Shown here: piece after piece, positions 1 to 11,617 of the stretch
Layout: every line of letters begins with the position of its first letter
Numbering within the stretch: position 1 is the stretch's first letter
From: Margaritispora aquatica
Lineage: Eukaryota; Ascomycota; Leotiomycetes; Helotiales; Discinellaceae
Reading direction: 5' to 3'
Assembly (NCBI GenBank): GCA_007644065.1
Contig: VJWN01000015.1
Span: 356,658-420,657, forward strand
Length of the DNA stretch: 64,000 nucleotides
Position numbers and translations under genes: made by a program
Notes under the pieces: generated by a model
Told to the model about the DNA's origin: nothing
Database searches by the model: none
The model's input: only the letters and a program-made list of their open reading frames with translations

Positions 1-1850
1 TCAGAACCGACAAGAATCCTCACAAGAGAGAGTGACAAGCGAGACATCATGTGATATACTGCCAAAAAGAGATTAGCGATAGTCAACGCTAGCCAGAGTA
101 GAGCTAGCGCAGAACTTAGTTTCAAGCATATACACCGAAAGGGATTCTTCTTCTTGAATTACCCATCATCTGGTCTACGATAACATCTTTCTCCTACATA
201 TTTTCTGACCTCTCTCAATGTCCAAGTTCAAGTCCCAAAACCATTCACTGATGCACCTCAGCTGCACCATCGGATCTTCCCTTGGCAGCTTGAGCATGCA
301 AAGCTTGTCATGTCGTGCAGCTCGGACGGTGTGACGCTACTCCGTAACTGGGGACTTGTTTCGAAACATCATTGGGGAACCGAGCGAGACAATGCGAGAT
401 ACTGGATTGAGCACTCAGACTCGTATTTCATGCCCAGTCAGTACTGTCAAGATGAGAAGTTGTACGTAGGTAAGCTCCTTGCATGTCATCATTCGGAATT
501 GAGAAGGAAGAAAAGACTTTATTGATAACCTTAACTTGAAGTCTATATCGATATTTGATGTGCATGTACATGTGCAGAGTTATTTGAAGACCTGATCACA
601 CCACTTGGCATTCTATTATCGACGCTTGATTTCAATTCCATACTCTCCCATTTGTCTATTTTGAAGGCGATATTTGAAGCCAATGGAATCTTCAGTCCAG
701 ACCTTTCGTTTCAGCTTTCAACTCATATTCATGAATGCCTCAAAAGCCACAGAAGTCAACCGTTCATCAGAAATACTTGTCTTATGAGACGAAACACGCC
801 ATCTTATCTCGAGTCATCAAGCGCAATCATCAGCCAGCATGAGCACCATCAGTGATGGATTTTGCTCAGGTACGAGAGTCATGTTAAAAATAGCCCGGCC
901 AGCATCGAATGTCATACCGCATGGATCCGTTTATACGGGAAAGCTTGATCGCCCAGACATGGTCTGATTTCTTCGGGGATATCTTCAAACCCATCTCTTC
1001 AACCGTCAGTTCAGAGAATTATGTCTTTCATATGTATGCTAACCAGAAGAAGCCTTCCATGTTCCTTACCATATTAAACAAATCGCCAAACAAGATCACA
1101 ATGTTACGTTGTTCTAACAAGACGAGGTGGAATGTGAAAAAACCTGACCACTGATGGGAAGTACCGATATCTCTCTCTTTACCTTCGTAATGAGTATCAA
1201 TACCACAGCCTCAAGATGTAACTTTACATACTGAGTTACCTAACCCCAAATACTTTCGCACCCGAAGCGGTTCGCTGTACGCCAGCTCGGCCATGGGCCA
1301 CTCAGGCACACCCGCCAAGCAACGCCCAGCCGAACCGGTACTGCACTGTCACGCGCCACGATGGAACAGATCCATTCGACTGAGCCGCTAACAATCTCGG
1401 GGTCCTACCGAGACATTCTCTTACTTGAGTAATTGGTAGGTAGGTACACCTGCGCAGCATCCGTTTCCCTGCTTCGCAAGGCTCTATTGACCTCAAGGTC
1501 TTCCGGACAATTGTGGATTACCAAAGAGAGATCTTCGGACGGCAGACAAATGGACCACTCCCTCAGTGGCATGGACAGAAGAGGTAGGACCATGGAAGGT
1601 AAGGTGCGAGCTCGTTCCTCCAACTGTTGGCGAGAGGGTGTGGCTGCTCGTATTGTGGGATTGTGGATGCTTTGTATCCATTGCTCTGCTTTGCGAAGTT
1701 TTGCGTGCCGTGGAAATTATTGATTCTTGGAGATGTTGGAAATGTGGGCATGTAGGTAAGTGGGTAGCTACGATGTTTATGGTCCCTGTGGGTGGAGAAG
1801 GTAGGTGGGTGTCTCGTCCATGGGAATGCAACAGGATATCCAATGGTGAG
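1..1850. other. Intergenic, no supported gene
   Basis: Only short overlapping reading frames occur on both strands, without recognisable domains or paired splice sites. The last few hundred bases should contain the promoter of the downstream peroxidase gene. Confidence 0.5.
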
Positions 1851-1856
1851 TATAAA
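1851..1856 (+). promoter_or_regulatory. Candidate TATA box of the peroxidase gene
   Basis: A TATAAA hexamer lies about 185 bp upstream of the peroxidase start codon, followed by a pyrimidine-rich stretch typical of fungal transcription starts. The assignment rests only on motif and distance. Confidence 0.35.
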
Positions 1857-2038
1857 GTTCTCCTGCTCCTGCGACTCCTGGAGATTCTCCATCTGTTCAC
1901 TTCATTCCCTTGTTGGAGTTCAGTCACAGTCGTTCTCGCTTTACTTTCTCTCACTTTCTCTTCGCCACGTACCATCAGCAAATATACGAATCAAGTACTG
2001 TTTGAGCTTTTCCTTCACCAATTCACAAACTATTCACA

Positions 2039-3441
2039 ATGAAGCTCCCCACGCTTCTCATAGCAGCTACGACAGCAACACTCGTGGCCGCCTGCCCGGG
2101 TCAAGAAGGCGTAATGAAAGACCTCCACGCCAGACTCGCCTCCCGACAAGACAACCCCAATGATTCCAACGAGATGATCGGAGACCTCCTCACCGTTGGC
2201 GCGACCAGTACCGTCGGAAAAGCAGTACAGAATATATTGAAAGGCACCGTCTCACCCGAAAGTGATGATACCATGGGTCTTATCTCGAGCGTTTTGTGCT
2301 TATTACCCGGGAGTGATCCATGCTGTATATGGTTCGTCAGCTCTCTCCTCACTCTTTTCCCATCAGCTCGCTTAATCCCGTTCCTGTGCAAACACAATAC
2401 TACCTCACAATACTACCTCAACTAACCCGCTTCTAGGAAACAAATAGCTAAAGACATGGAAGGCGCGTTCCGCGGCAGCGCAGGTCGATGCAATGGCCTC
2501 GCCCGTGGCGCTGTCCGCTTCGGCTTCCACGACGCAGGCGGGTGGTCGAAGTCATCAGACTTTGGCGGCGCGGACGGGTCTATCCTGCTCGCGCCTGAGG
2601 AAATGGCGCGCCAAGAGAATTTGGGACTCGCAGAGATCGCCGCGCAAACCCAGGCCTGGTACAACAAGTATAGCAGATACGGCGTGTCGATGGCAGATAT
2701 AATTCAGATGGGCGCTAACGTTGCAACCGTTGTGTGCCCTCTCGGTCCCCGAGTGCGTTCGTTCATTGGGCGGAAAGACTCGAGTGTCCCCTCCGCGAGG
2801 TTACTACCAAATCCGTTTGCGAGCGCGGATAGTTTAATTGAGCTGTTTGAGGATAAGACGATTCGAGCAAATGGGTTGGCAGCGCTTCTGGGTGCGCACA
2901 CGACGAGTCAGCAGCGGTTCTTCAATACGTCCCGCGCGAACGATCCCCAGGATAGCACACCGGGTGTCTGGGACGTATTGTATTATGCGCAGACATTGGG
3001 CACGGCAGAGACGCCTCTTAGAGTGTTCAAGTTGCCAAGCGATGTGGCCATGAGCACACACCCAAAGATGAAGGACGACTGGTTGGGATTCACTGGACCG
3101 GATGGACAAAATCAATGGAACTTGGTGAGTTATAATATTCCTCCTGCTTGTTTGCGAATTGGTTGAGAAATGAGGCCTGTACTAATATACAACAGGATTA
3201 TGCACGCGAATATGTCCGTCTCAGTCTCCTTGGTGTGAAGAACATCAACAACCTCAAGGAGTGCACGAAAGTCCTCCCTCCCGCCGTGAAGGTGTACAAC
3301 AACCCCGATCAGAAGCCCATCAGCAAATGGTTGACAGACGGCTCGCTATCGAAGAGCACGGTCACCCAGGTGGGCGGTGCAATGAGAGATGGAAACTTGT
3401 TGAGTGGAATTCGGAGTATCTTGAGCCTTTTGGGTCTGTAA
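2039..3441 (+). CDS. Secreted class II haem peroxidase
   Basis: The model has three exons (2039-2331, 2437-3124, 3196-3441) and gives 408 residues. Both introns are GT-AG and keep frame; the first splits a Trp codon. The N-terminus is a signal peptide (MKLPTLLIAATTATLVAA) with the mature chain starting near Cys19. The plant/fungal peroxidase fold is recognised from the distal motif RFGFHDAGG, with distal Arg125 and His129, the calcium-site motif GADGSI, and the proximal motif LLGAHTTSQ with haem-ligand His252. Members of this superfamily use H2O2 to oxidise phenolic or other reducing substrates outside the cell. I do not recognise a Mn(II) site or a lignin-peroxidase surface tryptophan, so ligninolytic activity is not claimed. 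The gene is co-oriented with the esterase about 1.1 kb downstream. The peroxidase call is strong; the substrate is unknown. Confidence 0.9.
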
Positions 3442-4405
3442 CGAGGCGTACTGGCAAATGTGAGGAAAGGGCGTAAAAACGATGAGGGATTGGTATTGAG
3501 AGTTGGAGTTCGGCTTTTCAAGAGCTGACCTGATAGGGGGTGTTTGGGAGTTGATCAACCTTGCGCCTTATGCGGTGTTGAGTTCCATTTATATCAAAAT
3601 GATAATGTTTTACTTCAAATATACTTACACTTCAATTTGGCAAGACATGAGTGACTGCCATGCAAAAACATATATTCATACCTGATTACAGCTTTCTAAC
3701 ACGAGCATAATTCAGCGCATTCAATTCATCTCGAATATTGCCTGACTTCAGTAGAGTGCATTCAAAAAACTTCAAGATCAAGTGAAAGATCGAGTGATAG
3801 ACTCACAAGCGAGACAACGCGAAATAATCGACAGCCCGGCAAACAGGCGGTACTCTTCCCGAAAGAGCCGCATCCCTTCGTCCCCAATCCCTCCCCTCCC
3901 CTCTCCACTCCTCTCATTAACATCCATCACCTGTCCAGCTAATCATCCCAGCACCGCAAGACAGAATACCTAGAAAGCCGGAAGACGTCCCTCCGAAAGT
4001 GCCGGGCGAGGAAATACGCGAGTGTCAGGTGATGCGAACGCGGGGTTCGGTTCGCAATTAATATACTGCTTTCTTCCTTCTTCTTCTTGTGTTCTTTCTT
4101 CCGATCCGACCTGCCCTGCACGTCTGCAGCGGAGAAATTCCAGACCTCTGTAGAGATGCGCGTGCATACAGCCTCTTTGGATCTGCACTCACTCGTCCAT
4201 GTCCATGCGTGCGTGGTAAGGTATATGGAGGAGTTTAGGTCGTGCCGGTGGGAGGGCGAGCGAGCGAGCCACGGGGCGAGAAGCCGTGCTCGATATGAAG
4301 TCCTGGACCAAGTACCTAGGATTAAACTGCTTGTCGGCCGATGATAGATGAGCTGACATTTGGTGCTGCCTTTGTGTGCTGTTTTTCCTATTTCCAGATC
4401 GTAGG
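3442..4405. other. Intergenic, peroxidase 3' side and esterase promoter
   Basis: No gene is supported. The segment 3880-4090 is strongly pyrimidine-rich, as is common upstream of fungal genes. Confidence 0.5.
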
Positions 4406-4412
4406 TATAAAA
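4406..4412 (+). promoter_or_regulatory. TATA box of the esterase gene
   Basis: TATAAAA lies 116 bp upstream of the esterase ATG, followed by a CT-rich stretch, which is the spacing expected for a strongly expressed fungal secreted enzyme. It is assigned by motif and position only. Confidence 0.5.
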
Positions 4413-4521
4413 GACTCCAAGGTTTCCTTACATGCTCTTGTCTTTCTTCTGCCTGCCTAGTCCTGTTTTCTAAACTCTCACGTTGATTCAAGTTGGCATT
4501 CAGCGCCAACATCTCGCTAAA

Positions 4522-5466
4522 ATGTATTCTTCCTTCTCCCTCCTCGCCCTCCTCCCCTCTCTCATCTCAGCAGCAGTCAACCCACTCGTCCACATCCCCT
4601 CTGGCTTCGGACCAAACCCCACCAACGTCTCCTTCAACCTGTACCTCCCCCCCAACCTCAAACCCAACGCCCCAATCCTCGTCAACCCGCACTGGTGCTG
4701 GGGCACCGCGCAAAACACCTTCGAATGGACACAATTCGCCAACCTCGCCGACACGCACGGCTACATCGTCATCTACCCGGACTCACCGAACTTGCCAGAC
4801 CACTGCTGGGACGTGTCGTCGGCCGCAACGCTTACCCACGATGGCGGCGGTGATAGCTTGGGGATAGTAAGCATGGTGCGCTGGACGCTGAAGACATACG
4901 CTGCAGATCCGAGCCGTGTGTTTGCGATGGGGACGAGCTCCGGAGCCATGATGACAAACGTGCTGCTGGGTGCCTACCCGGATGTGTTTGCAGCGGGAAG
5001 CGCGTGGGCTGGGGTAGCATTTGGATGTTTTGCTGGGCCATCGGGAGATTATTGGAATTCGGATTGTGCGAATGGACTGATTGTGAAGACGGGTACGGCA
5101 TGGAAGAGCATCGTGCAGGCTGCGTTCCCGAGTTACAAGGGATGGAGGCCGAAGATGCAGGTTTGGCATGGGTCGAATGATACCATTCTGTTCCCTCAGA
5201 ACTTCAAAGAAGAGATCAAAGAGTGGACTTCGGTGCTGGGCCTGAGTGAGAAGCCGACTTGTGTGGAAGAGAACAAGTGGGCAGCGGGGTGGACGACAAG
5301 CTCGTATGGAAAGGAGGGTAGGTTTGAGGCGACTCTTGCAAAAGATGTGACGCATAATATTCCTACAAACGAGTCAGCTGTTGTAGAGTGGTTTGATTTG
5401 GCTTGTAAGGGTAAGAAATGCTTCTCGAGACCCAAGGAGTCAAGGATCAAAAGGTGGTTTTATTGA
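4522..5466 (+). CDS. Secreted CE1/PHB-depolymerase-family esterase
   Basis: A single exon encodes 314 residues. The ATG at 4522 is chosen because a signal peptide (MYSSFSLLALLPSLISAA) follows immediately; the reading frame extends upstream only by a non-ATG start. The alpha/beta-hydrolase nucleophile elbow GTSSG places the catalytic Ser at residue 139. Asp220 (in HGSNDT) and His278 (in VTHN) complete a plausible triad. The HWCWG segment near residue 56 and the spacing match acetylxylan, feruloyl or PHB-depolymerase-type esterases. No carbohydrate-binding module is attached. The expected role is deacetylation or deferuloylation of plant hemicellulose outside the cell. Acetylxylan versus feruloyl specificity cannot be told from sequence. 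The preceding class II peroxidase suggests a cell-wall-attack context, which is inference. Confidence 0.88.
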   Translation: MYSSFSLLALLPSLISAAVNPLVHIPSGFGPNPTNVSFNLYLPPNLKPNAPILVNPHWCWGTAQNTFEWTQFANLADTHGYIVIYPDSPNLPDHCWDVSSAATLTHDGGGDSLGIVSMVRWTLKTYAADPSRVFAMGTSSGAMMTNVLLGAYPDVFAAGSAWAGVAFGCFAGPSGDYWNSDCANGLIVKTGTAWKSIVQAAFPSYKGWRPKMQVWHGSNDTILFPQNFKEEIKEWTSVLGLSEKPTCVEENKWAAGWTTSSYGKEGRFEATLAKDVTHNIPTNESAVVEWFDLACKGKKCFSRPKESRIKRWFY

Positions 5467-5913
5467 GAACTAGGCGACGGACCCACGCACATAGAAAGAA
5501 AAGAAAGAAAGTGATCTTGGCATAAAGGCTCCAGCTCACCATCAATTATATCACTGCGTCTTGATCTACAAGCTAGTCTATACAATTTTCTCGCAGAAGG
5601 GCACTTGCTGCAAGGTCATGTAGAAACCCTTAGCCACAGTTAGTGCACAACAAGTTGTCAAAATTTGACTTTCATTTTCAATTATTCATACACACAACAT
5701 TCGTTGATCTATTACCTCATCATTCATATCTCCAGTCAGAAGCAGGTGACTTCGTGGCATAACATGGAAACAGGCTTTGCCTGTATCTAACGCAACGTCT
5801 CCCCAATTCTGGTGAAAAGCAAACCTAGATGAAGCAACTTTGATAGCAAGTAATGTTTTGATGTAGTAGACGAATCTATCACGCCAACGAGAAAAATTGC
5901 TCTATGCGATAAC
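5467..5913. other. Intergenic between convergent genes
   Basis: This is 3' flank shared by the plus-strand esterase and the minus-strand Ser-rich gene. I see no gene or repeat. Confidence 0.5.
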
Positions 5914-8433
5914 TCAATGGATATGCGTGGTAATGCGACAAATTCCAGCAGTGCATGTGTTGTTGAACCATCCGAGCTGCAGATCATCCATCCACCAGAT
6001 CTTGGGCTCGGCAGCAACAGTAACGTTGATGCGAATAGCGTCGAGCTCCATGAACTCATTGGTGAATTTAACTGAAGTCAAGTTGCAATCTGCGAGTGCA
6101 GGACAAGCAGGGACACTGTGTGTTTGTTGGGATACTTCGTTTGTCTCCTTGGTCGCACTATCATAACGATAGCCAGTAAACGTGAAATCACAGTCCGGTC
6201 CACGAGAGTCACAACCAAAGGCAGCACCATAAAAGTTAAATGCAAAGCATCCGGTCAGTCCATGATCGCCGTTACCGATGTCACCAGAGAATCCATATTC
6301 CTTTGTATTGGGGCCAGACTGTGTATTGTTCCCAAGAACGTTGAAGTTTGGAATGAACTCAGTCAGAAGAGGCTTTGAAGAAGGGAGGTATGGATCTCTT
6401 GGCGGAGGAACGACTGTGAAACCATCAGAGAAGTCAAATTGGTGATAAGGATTGAAGAGCGGCGCCGGCTGGATAGTATTGAAAGTTTCATTTGTAGCGA
6501 CCAAAGGAGGGATATCATCGAACTGAATTATTAGCCGCTGAAAAAATCAAAAGGAAGCAATGGTACCTACATTCAGGGTAAAATCACCAATCTCTCCGCA
6601 CTGAGTAGGTGTAGCTGAAGCCGAGGAGCTTGAAAGCGTTGAAGTATGTGCTATGCCCGTATAGCTTGTAGTCGCAACTGATCCAATGCTGGAAGAAGTG
6701 CTTGACAGTGTAAGAGAACTAGAAGACGAAGACGAAGACGAAGAACTCGAAACGATCAAGCTAGTGCTAGTGGACTCGCTTGCGAAAACGGTCGACGACG
6801 ATGGAGATACCGAAGATGGATTGGCAGCATAGGTTGGAGTTGTTGATGCGTTCAAAATATCTTCTCCGAGGACACTGCTAGTTGACAAGCTTGCAGAAAC
6901 GCCTTTTGGAACTGTCGAGCTAGGGAAAACTCCATCTGCTGTGCTTGTTCGAGAAGTGACGAAGCTGGTTGCGTTGCCGATGGGGCTTGGGGCATTCGGG
7001 TACACAGTCTGGAAAGTGGTTGAAGCTATAGCAGTAGAACTGATGTCTAGAGAGGTATAAACGTAACCACTTGGCAAAGCAGAAGATGGTGGATCGATAC
7101 CGGTAGGCTTGGTGCTAGAGGTGAAATTTCCAGAGCCTGCGGTCATAGCAGCCAACTGTGGGTAGGAAGTGGAATTTACCCAACCACTGAGTGACACTGA
7201 CGAGGACGTAGCAATTCTCTCCGCAGAACGTGTGAATGAGACAGGTACATTGGTTGTCGAGTTCCCATACGCGGAAGTTGGCGTTGAGATGGCATGAGCA
7301 GGAGAGTATGTCGAGAAGACCGCGAACCCAGATTTGGCTGCGCTTGCAGTCAAGCGTTCTGAGGAACGGCTGGTATACAGGTCATAGCTAGATTGCTCAG
7401 TAATGAAGACAGGCTGTCCAGTCGACTTTGGAATACCATAGCCAAATCCAGATGATGCATTCCATCCTCCAGGGCCCATACCAGTGAAACTAAAGCTTAG
7501 GTTAGCGAGGTACAATGAAAGCTTTTATCGAGTTGAAGTGCTTTTGATGAGGGATGTTGGCATGACCAAAGCTAGTATTTTGAATAATGCAGGATATTTA
7601 TAGTCTTTTGATTTAGATGTGATTGGAAAAAAACATCATACGGTATGAACGCAGACAAGAGAAAGAAATTACTTACGTGTTAGCAGTGCCAGTGAAAGAT
7701 GGGGCAGCAACCACAGTTCCATTTGCTGCAGTCTGGCTAATGCGAGTTTTCATGGTCATAGTAATTGTAGTTGGATGGCCATTGATAATAGTGGTATGGA
7801 TGGTAGTTGTGCGAGTGTGGCCGGCTTGAGAAACTGGCGTGTTGACCGGCTTGACAGTGACAGCACTTGTAACCACCACATACGAAGCTGTTGCAGTAGC
7901 AGGTGGAGAGATACCACCGGCCCAGTAAGTAGAACCGTCAGAGATCATGAAACTGAGAGGTCCAGCAGATGAGCTTGGGATAGCAGTGTATGTCATGTAA
8001 ACTGTCTCGACAACTGCTGTATGGGTGACTGTAGTCTGGTATGTAAGCTTGGCAGTCTCCTCATCTTCATCAGTGATGGTTCGGGTGGCATATTTGACAG
8101 TATTGGTATGAGTTGAGGTGTAGACGCGCGTCAAGGTCGTGATCGGTTCGATGCTGCTTGCGACGTCGTGAGATGGTGCAGAAAGGTAAACAGTGCTAAC
8201 TGGAGCATCGTGGATGGTGACGGTAGATACTCCTGGGAGGGTGACAAAGACAGTAGTCGGATTGCCCTCGCAGGTCTCAAGATCTTTGATGGCACTGCCG
8301 CTGTTGCAGATTGTTAGTCTAGGCAATGAGATCGAAACAAACTGTATTCTTACTATGAAGCCTGAGGAGCTGCTACTACAGTGCTGGCGAGTCCCATAGC
8401 TCCAGAGAGCACACCCAGAATGAAGATACGCAT
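5914..8433 (-). CDS. Secreted Ser/Thr-rich protein, unknown function
   Basis: Four exons on the minus strand (8354-8433, 7677-8300, 6571-7489, 5914-6522) join in frame to give 743 residues. Donors are GTAAGA, GTAAGT and GTAGGT. The first exon encodes a signal peptide ending near AAPQAS. Residues about 30-235 are Thr/Ser/Val-rich and beta-like, with many TVT, TTI and TTT stretches. Residues about 250-540 are a Ser/Thr-rich, probably O-glycosylated stalk with a long poly-Ser run. The C-terminal ~200 residues form a compact cysteine-containing domain with several N-glycosylation sites and Cys pairs (GCFAFNFYGAAFGCDS, PDCDFTF, NTCTAGICR). The order signal peptide, glycosylated stalk, globular cap suggests a cell-wall or secreted surface protein. 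I do not recognise the terminal domain with certainty, and no GPI-type tail is visible. The model is well supported; the function is not. Confidence 0.8.
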
Positions 8434-10049
8434 CTTGGAGAAAGGTAATCTGTTTGTTGACTTTGCAGATGGAGATAGAGATCGAAATCGAATATGAAAC
8501 GAACGTGAATGTGTACTTGTAGACTATTTCTATGTAACGAGTGTAATGCGCGAAGAGCGCGAGAAATGAATGTGGGAAACTGAACGAGTTTGAGGATGAA
8601 AAATGAGAATTAGGATGGGATGGGAAATAACGAGCCTTGGGTGGTAGATGGGAAAGACGAGGCGAGGCTAAGTTAAGATCACATGACCTGATATAAACTC
8701 ACTGGACAAGGAAAGGGCACCAATATCGCCGACGGCACAGACTGATAGTACCTACATCTCCTCTCCATGTGTAGGATCCTGAATAAATAATATACCGCAT
8801 TATGTCCAACCATCTTACGAGCCATTGCTATGTAAAAGGACTGGCCGTACTTTCAACTTCCTACTAGGCCAAGGACAGATGAGGTGTATTTCGAGATCCA
8901 GAACACTAGTTAGCTCAGTCCGTTCACTTATTGAAGATAGACATCCTCGTTTCAGACTTCGAGCACAGCAGTCCTCGTACTCAAGCCTTTGGCTTGGATT
9001 ACTTCTACAACAAGATTATTGCACAAGAATCCAGTTTGTCCTTGCAAACCAAACAGCACCATGTCGGGCACTCCTCAGTACGTACCACAGGAACGACGGT
9101 TTGAAACGGCTGCATGCATGCGGTACAAAGCAGGCAGGCTTCATCCTGCAATTCGACATGTAGAATTCTAAGCTTGGATACGATCGAAATTGTGATGGTT
9201 TCCAAATCGGACTAGAGCTACGGAAAGGACAACACGAAATTGAAGAAGTTGAACATCGACTCCAAAAAAGACTCTGGGATGAAAGAAGCTTGTGAAGCAC
9301 CCACCAAGATAACAAGAGTACTACACTCGTCGTGGGGACTTGTTACAGGACAGAGAGTGAAGACCCTCACTTGGTTACTGCAATAAATCAGTAGGCATGC
9401 GCCTAGGCATCCTGGCTGTTGGACACTGCATACACAACATATATTCCTACCATCATGTCAGTATAGGCTTAGAGCACTCTAGGACATGACTTCGTCACAA
9501 CAAATTCTACTTAGTAGTACGAGCTATCCATACTTACCCAAAGACAGTCGATACAGCTTCCAATTGCAAGTTGCTCTTGCAGGATTGTAGGAGAGCTGAC
9601 ACATGTCCAGTCACTCTAACATTGAGGACATCAAGGCATCAACGCATGGTAAGATAAACCCAGTCCTATAGCCTTCTAGGCTCGGAATTCAACTTTAGGA
9701 TCCACAAGGTTTCGAAACGTTCCAGCTTATATTGAACTCTCTTGTTGCTCGCAATCTGTGAGGGGGGAGGGAAGAATTGTCGTCAAGAGTTGAAGTGAGG
9801 TGAGGTTGATTTTGAGATTCAGCTTACAGGGGACGAACGCCGGACCCTGCGACGATCATGTACAAACCTTAGGCACAAGCTGCCAAGTGCGTCATCCCGC
9901 TGGTTCTTCAGCAGGCTCCAAGCTTTGGTTCAAGTCCAGCTTTATCCAGCTCTATCTTCTGTCTCACCCAACCATCATCTCAACAAAAATACAGCATCAA
10001 CAGAGAAGGTGGTGCGATAACACTCCTCTCGCTCAGTATCACTTGCACA
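8434..10049. other. Intergenic between divergent genes
   Basis: This 1.6-kb region separates divergent start codons and holds no supported gene. A TCACATGA octamer at 8679-8686 recurs elsewhere in the window. Short frames at 8825-9315 overlap on opposite strands and lack domains. Confidence 0.5.
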
Positions 10050-10980
10050 ATGCCTCCGCAGCTTCTGCCGACATCCACAGTCCTGCTTCCAATCAAAAAT
10101 GTAGTCTCAGCATCTGCCCTGTACCCATTGAAGGGCATTCTGTACTTCATGCGCCATCGCGAGTACTGGCCTCTGTTCAACAAGCGATTGATACCTCTAA
10201 CTATCACATCAATCGTTGTACTGGGTCTTCTGTTCATGTTCACATATCTGCCACAAGTGGCATTCCTTCTTATCTTCCATGGACCAGTGGCCTGGGTGAG
10301 CGGGGTGTTTTTGGTTCTGGGTGAGGGGCAGGTTATCATTGCCCTGCTTTTTGAAGCCTTTTTGGTAGATGAAGCATGTGTTGATGTTTTTGATGTAAGT
10401 CCATCTTGGTCTCATCTGTTATTCCTCAGAATCTAGCCCCATCAAATGAAGCACATGCTGACCTCAAAAGGCAACTCTAATCCGCGAAGGCTACCTCTCC
10501 CTCATTACCCCCGTCCGCATAATCGACTACGACGCCCGTAACGCCGTGAGAATGCTCGGCAAACCCACGGCCTCGGCAATTTACTCGCCCTTCTCCTTCC
10601 GCCAAATCGCAGAATTCGTGCTCTTCCTCCCCCTCAATCTGATACCTATCGTTGGCGTACCCTTCTTCCTCCTCCTGACAGGCGCCCGTGGTGGCCCGCT
10701 GCACCACTACCGGTACTTCAAGTTGATTGGAGTCCACAAGAAGGAGAAAGCAAAGGAGATTAGAAAGAGGAAGTGGAAATACACCTGGTTTGGCACCGTG
10801 TCGCTGGCTCTGCAGCTGGTGCCGGTGCTATCCATGTTCTTCCTGCTCACGACGGCTTGTGGATCTGCACTGTGGGTCGCCAAGCTAGAGGACCAGAAGA
10901 AATTGATTGAAGAAGCGCCAGTACCGATACCACATGGTGATGAGGAAGCGCCGCCTCCTTATACCGACAATCCGATATAA
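10050..10980 (+). CDS. EI24-family membrane protein, RRT8/LDS-like
   Basis: Two exons (10050-10394, 10471-10980; donor GTAAGT, acceptor AAAAG) encode 284 residues. Four or more hydrophobic segments are visible, around residues 49-67, 72-105, 155-180 and 220-245. Between the second and third lies an amphipathic region with the motif LIREGYLSLITPVR. This layout matches fungal EI24-domain proteins annotated as outer spore wall protein RRT8 or lipid-droplet LDS proteins, which in yeast act in spore-wall assembly and lipid droplets. The C-terminal tail is acidic and proline-rich and ends PPPYTDNPI; the PPPY is a candidate PY motif for a Nedd4-type (Rsp5) ubiquitin ligase. The family call is fairly secure. 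A role in spores is transferred from yeast and not shown here. Confidence 0.78.
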
Positions 10981-11617
10981 TTAGAAGAAGAAAGGATATC
11001 AATCTGTTTGAGTAGATGTACTTGGTATATTGGACACATATTAAATATGCATGTATCGTATTTCCCCATCTTGCAGTTTGCATCCCGTATCGAAGCATCA
11101 TCTGTGTCTGTCTGTCTGTCTGTCCCTAAAACTAGAAGGGTAAATTTCCCCAAACCGGAATCCAGAACAGGCAATCAATGAGAAATCATGACGAGGTCAA
11201 AATGGTCTGAGATCAATGCTCGCAGAACCAAGGTTATCAGCCAAGTCTACCGGCTTTGGAAAGGAATCATTATAGAATGCTTCTTTGGGGCACTTCTGTC
11301 TCATGTGGTGATACACACGATATAATAACTCGAATTCCAGGGTAAGCTAAAACCAAAACTTGCAGATTCAAAGAAACGAAATGCTATCGGATTACAGCAA
11401 GGTCGAGCTTCAAGTTATTAGGATACTTCCCAGGAAGTTTCAATTTCACATTGTCATGCTTTCAAAAATTTCAAAATTTCGCTTGTTGGTATTACAACGC
11501 AATTGAGCTCGATTATTTCATTCCATTACAGCTTCCGTACCCATTTTCTCTCCTCGATTATTCTGCAAAGTCTCCCAATTCTTCTCACTTTCCACTTTAC
11601 AATTATTGCCGCCTTAT
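10981..11617. other. Intergenic between convergent genes
   Basis: No gene is seen. A short TGTC tetranucleotide run (five units) lies at 11105-11124. Confidence 0.5.

Noticed and set aside
1493..2042. Overlapping frames of about 160 codons on both strands
   Set aside because: They mirror each other over the peroxidase promoter and lack any recognisable motif.
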